NCBI RefSeq assembly: GCF_013149275.1
Contig: NZ_JABGNA010000014.1
Coordinates: 1 to 64,000, forward strand
Direction: 5' to 3'
Origin: Mucilaginibacter sp. SG564
GTDB lineage: Bacteria; Bacteroidota; Bacteroidia; Sphingobacteriales; Sphingobacteriaceae
DNA length: 64,000 nucleotides
Shown piece by piece: positions 62,324 through 64,000 of this stretch. Every line of letters begins with the position of its first letter. The first letter of the stretch is position 1. Below the pieces are notes generated by a model, which saw only the letters and a program-made list of their open reading frames with translations, was not told the DNA's origin and made no database searches. Both the position numbers and the translations under genes were made by a program.

Positions 62324-63463
62324 ATGAAACAATTAGCGGTAGTACATCCCGAATTTGAAGTTGCAAACCCGGCCAGTAAATTTGCCGTGAACTTTTTTGG
62401 CGAGCGCGTAAATTTTGTTCTGGATGATTGCTTTCCGGAAAAAGAAAACGTCGTACTGGGCGATCACGAAGTGCTGGTCAGGAAAAAGGGCTTTTCGCTC
62501 AACTACCGCGACCTCAATTTTATCATGAAAGCTTCACGGCACTTTATTAGTGATAACTGCAAAACAGCTTATTTACCCATAGGATCGGAGTTTGTGGGCG
62601 AGGTGGAACAAACCGGTCGTCTGGTTACCGGCCTGCAAAAAGGCGACAGGGTAATACCCAACTGGAATTACGAAGAAATACGCAAGCTTAAAACACGTAA
62701 ACCAGGTTTAACAGCCGGCGTAGCCAGTAACTCTACCTCTAAAGAAAAAGAAATACTGCACTACCGGAAGCTTTATAAAATACCCGAAACCTTTCCGTTG
62801 GAGGTTGCCGCAGGATTTTCTATTGGTGCGCAAACCGGCATGAGCATGCTGCGTAAGGCAAAGCTCAACAGCAAATCAACACTACTGGTTACAGGTGGCT
62901 CGTCAAACACTTCGTTGTTTGTACTAAAAATGCTCCCCAACTTTAAGTATAAGCATGTTTATGTGCTAACCTCCTCTGAGCAAAAGGCACGCGAGCTGGA
63001 AAAACTGAATATTAAAAATGCCACTATACTGGTAAATACCAAATCAAAGGACGAGGACATCGACCTGTCGATCGTAAAGATCCTGAATAATAACGTTGAT
63101 GCCATTATTGATCCGTTCTGTAATATATACCTTAAAAAATTGTATTACCTGCTTCGGTTCAACGGCAGATATGTGACCTGCGGAATCGAGAATAACACTT
63201 TATACAATACGCCCGATATAGATACCGAAACCATGCAATTACCCGAAAACCTGTTGGTTCATTTCATCATGAACAACATTAGTTTTACCGGGAACTGCCT
63301 GGGTACAACCCGTGATCTGGGCAAAGCTGTCGATCTTTATCTTGATGATAAGCTGAGTTTGAGCAATTACCAAAGCCTGTCCTACAAAAATGGCTCTGAG
63401 TTTTTAGAGATGTCATATAACGACGCCAACAGATTAGGTAAGGTAGTATGTATGTACGAGTAA
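62324..63463 (+). CDS. MDR-family (zinc-type alcohol dehydrogenase-like) oxidoreductase
   Basis: 379-residue medium-chain dehydrogenase/reductase. The GroES-like N-terminal domain has SLNYRDLNFIM, LPIGSEFVGEVEQTG and LQKGDRVIP; the Rossmann domain has LLVTGGSSNTSLFVLKML and FNGRYVTCGIENN. The catalytic-zinc Cys/His set of true alcohol dehydrogenases is not obvious, so it resembles quinone oxidoreductase/enoyl reductase members. LtnJ-type MDR enzymes of lantibiotic clusters reduce dehydroalanine to D-alanine; given the possible dehydratase downstream, that role is conceivable but unproven. Confidence 0.85.
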   Translation: MKQLAVVHPEFEVANPASKFAVNFFGERVNFVLDDCFPEKENVVLGDHEVLVRKKGFSLNYRDLNFIMKASRHFISDNCKTAYLPIGSEFVGEVEQTGRLVTGLQKGDRVIPNWNYEEIRKLKTRKPGLTAGVASNSTSKEKEILHYRKLYKIPETFPLEVAAGFSIGAQTGMSMLRKAKLNSKSTLLVTGGSSNTSLFVLKMLPNFKYKHVYVLTSSEQKARELEKLNIKNATILVNTKSKDEDIDLSIVKILNNNVDAIIDPFCNIYLKKLYYLLRFNGRYVTCGIENNTLYNTPDIDTETMQLPENLLVHFIMNNISFTGNCLGTTRDLGKAVDLYLDDKLSLSNYQSLSYKNGSEFLEMSYNDANRLGKVVCMYE

Positions 63464-63487
63464 GTAAACAAAATTAATATATTGATC

Positions 63488-63928
63488 ATGAGCTTTAACG
63501 TTTTTCACAGCTCCCCGGTGCAGGGTCTTTCGGTTATTGAACCCAGGTTTTCATTAACACATAAAAGGCTATGGGTTTATGCTACCAAGTCGCCCATCAT
63601 GTCGGCGCCATTTTTGAGCAATCTGGGTGGCGATTTAACCTGCTATGTGGGTAAAGAAATCGTAGAGAACAGGTCATTTATTATGGAGCGCAACCCCGGG
63701 CTTTTTGATCAGCGGTATCTGAACAAAACAGGATCAATATATATGCTGCCGGGCCATACCTTTATTGAAAACCAAACCACCTGGAAAGAAGAGCTGGTAA
63801 GCGAAGTTGCCGTGCCTGTTTTAGATGAGTTTAGGGTTAATAATGTGAAAGATTTTCTTTTCCATTTAAAGGAATTGAACCTGTTAGACATCTATCTGAT
63901 ACCCGAAGATGGTTTACTATATGGCTAA
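63488..63928 (+). CDS. Hypothetical protein, possibly ADP-ribosyltransferase-like fold
   Basis: 146-residue protein starting MSFNVFHSSPVQGLSVIEPR, with LWVYATKSPIMSAPFLSNLG and CYVGKEIVENRSFIMERNPG, and ending VNNVKDFLFHLKELNLLDIY. The FHSSPVxGL...VYAT arrangement resembles the first two blocks (H- and Y-motifs) of PARP/Tpt1-like ADP-ribosyltransferase folds, but no Glu motif is certain. ATG 63488 is preferred to a TTG at 63482. It overlaps the next frame by 8 bp and belongs to the RiPP operon by position. Function unknown. Confidence 0.75.
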   Translation: MSFNVFHSSPVQGLSVIEPRFSLTHKRLWVYATKSPIMSAPFLSNLGGDLTCYVGKEIVENRSFIMERNPGLFDQRYLNKTGSIYMLPGHTFIENQTTWKEELVSEVAVPVLDEFRVNNVKDFLFHLKELNLLDIYLIPEDGLLYG

Positions 63929-64000
63929 TCCTGATTTTGCTTATCAATGCGATTTTTTCTCATTAAGGCTCCCCATTTTTAGCTTACAAAAAATGGAGGA
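63921..64000 (+). CDS. Partial gene at window edge, possible lantibiotic dehydratase
   Basis: An open frame begins at ATG 63921, overlapping the upstream stop by 8 bp, and runs off the window: MANPDFAYQCDFFSLRLPIF is the visible start. The pattern D-F-F-S-L-R-L-P resembles the FxLRTPLLP start of LanB-type dehydratases, which add glutamate to Ser/Thr and eliminate it to give Dha/Dhb. Only 26 codons are visible, so the family call is weak; the existence of a gene here is likelier than its identity. Confidence 0.4.
   Translation, partial: MANPDFAYQCDFFSLRLPIFSLQKME

Noticed and set aside
1..64000. tRNA, rRNA, riboswitch or prophage
   Set aside because: No cloverleaf, rRNA segment, recognisable aptamer or phage gene was seen on reading both strands; a tRNAscan-SE and Rfam run would settle this.

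Overview
The window looks like a chromosomal segment from a Bacteroidota bacterium of the Sphingobacteriaceae type (Mucilaginibacter/Pedobacter-like). Three things point there: the gliding/type IX secretion block gldKLMN plus a PorW/SprE-like lipoprotein, a Bacteroidota-style ATP synthase operon (atpZ, an AtpI-like gene, then B-E-F-H-A-G), and promoter-like boxes of the TAnnTTTG kind with no clear Shine-Dalgarno sequences. Many intergenic gaps hold dispersed palindromic repeats. I see no rRNA, tRNA, CRISPR array or classical insertion sequence. The assignment rests on protein recognition by eye only.

Layout. 0.2-8.5 kb: leuS, a lipoprotein, an ECF sigma factor, murB, a serine hydrolase and an azoreductase-like flavoprotein. 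8.9-18.9 kb: an EamA exporter, two glycosyltransferases, a FucP-like sugar transporter, a carotene-hydroxylase-like enzyme, a four-helix-bundle (S23) gene flanked by inverted repeats, lpdA and an APH-fold phosphotransferase. 19.1-29.8 kb: secreted hydrolases, including two tandem M1 metallopeptidases, and envelope proteins. 30.2-36.2 kb: the ATP synthase operon without beta and epsilon. 36.4-50.5 kb: porW, a class A penicillin-binding protein, uvrC, gldNMLK, hemD and a DUF4271 membrane protein.

50.8-64 kb is the most interesting part: a divergent RiPP (ribosomally made, modified peptide) locus that runs off the right edge. Leftward, two double-glycine precursor-like peptides are followed by a radical SAM/SPASM enzyme, a C39-peptidase ABC exporter and a short HlyD-type adaptor. 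Rightward, six paralogous precursor genes each have their own promoter and terminator. After them come a 58-residue small protein, two overlapping radical SAM/SPASM genes, a probable Fe(II)/2-oxoglutarate-type oxygenase, an MDR oxidoreductase, a small possible ADP-ribosyltransferase-fold protein and the start of what may be a lantibiotic dehydratase.

The six precursors share a helical leader ending in GG and a nearly invariant Cys-free core, SV[VI]HGSV[SG]GTFS[RK]. A 16-nt box (TTRGTCGAAAAAGTTT and variants), 21 bp, then TAGYTTTA precedes all seven small genes on the right arm; a related copy faces the left arm. A plausible model, inferred only, is co-regulated production of several peptides. 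FxsB-like enzymes would crosslink them (candidate sites F-S-R/K, H-G-S and, in the left arm, W-T-K), further enzymes would tailor them, and one GG protease/exporter would cleave and export them.
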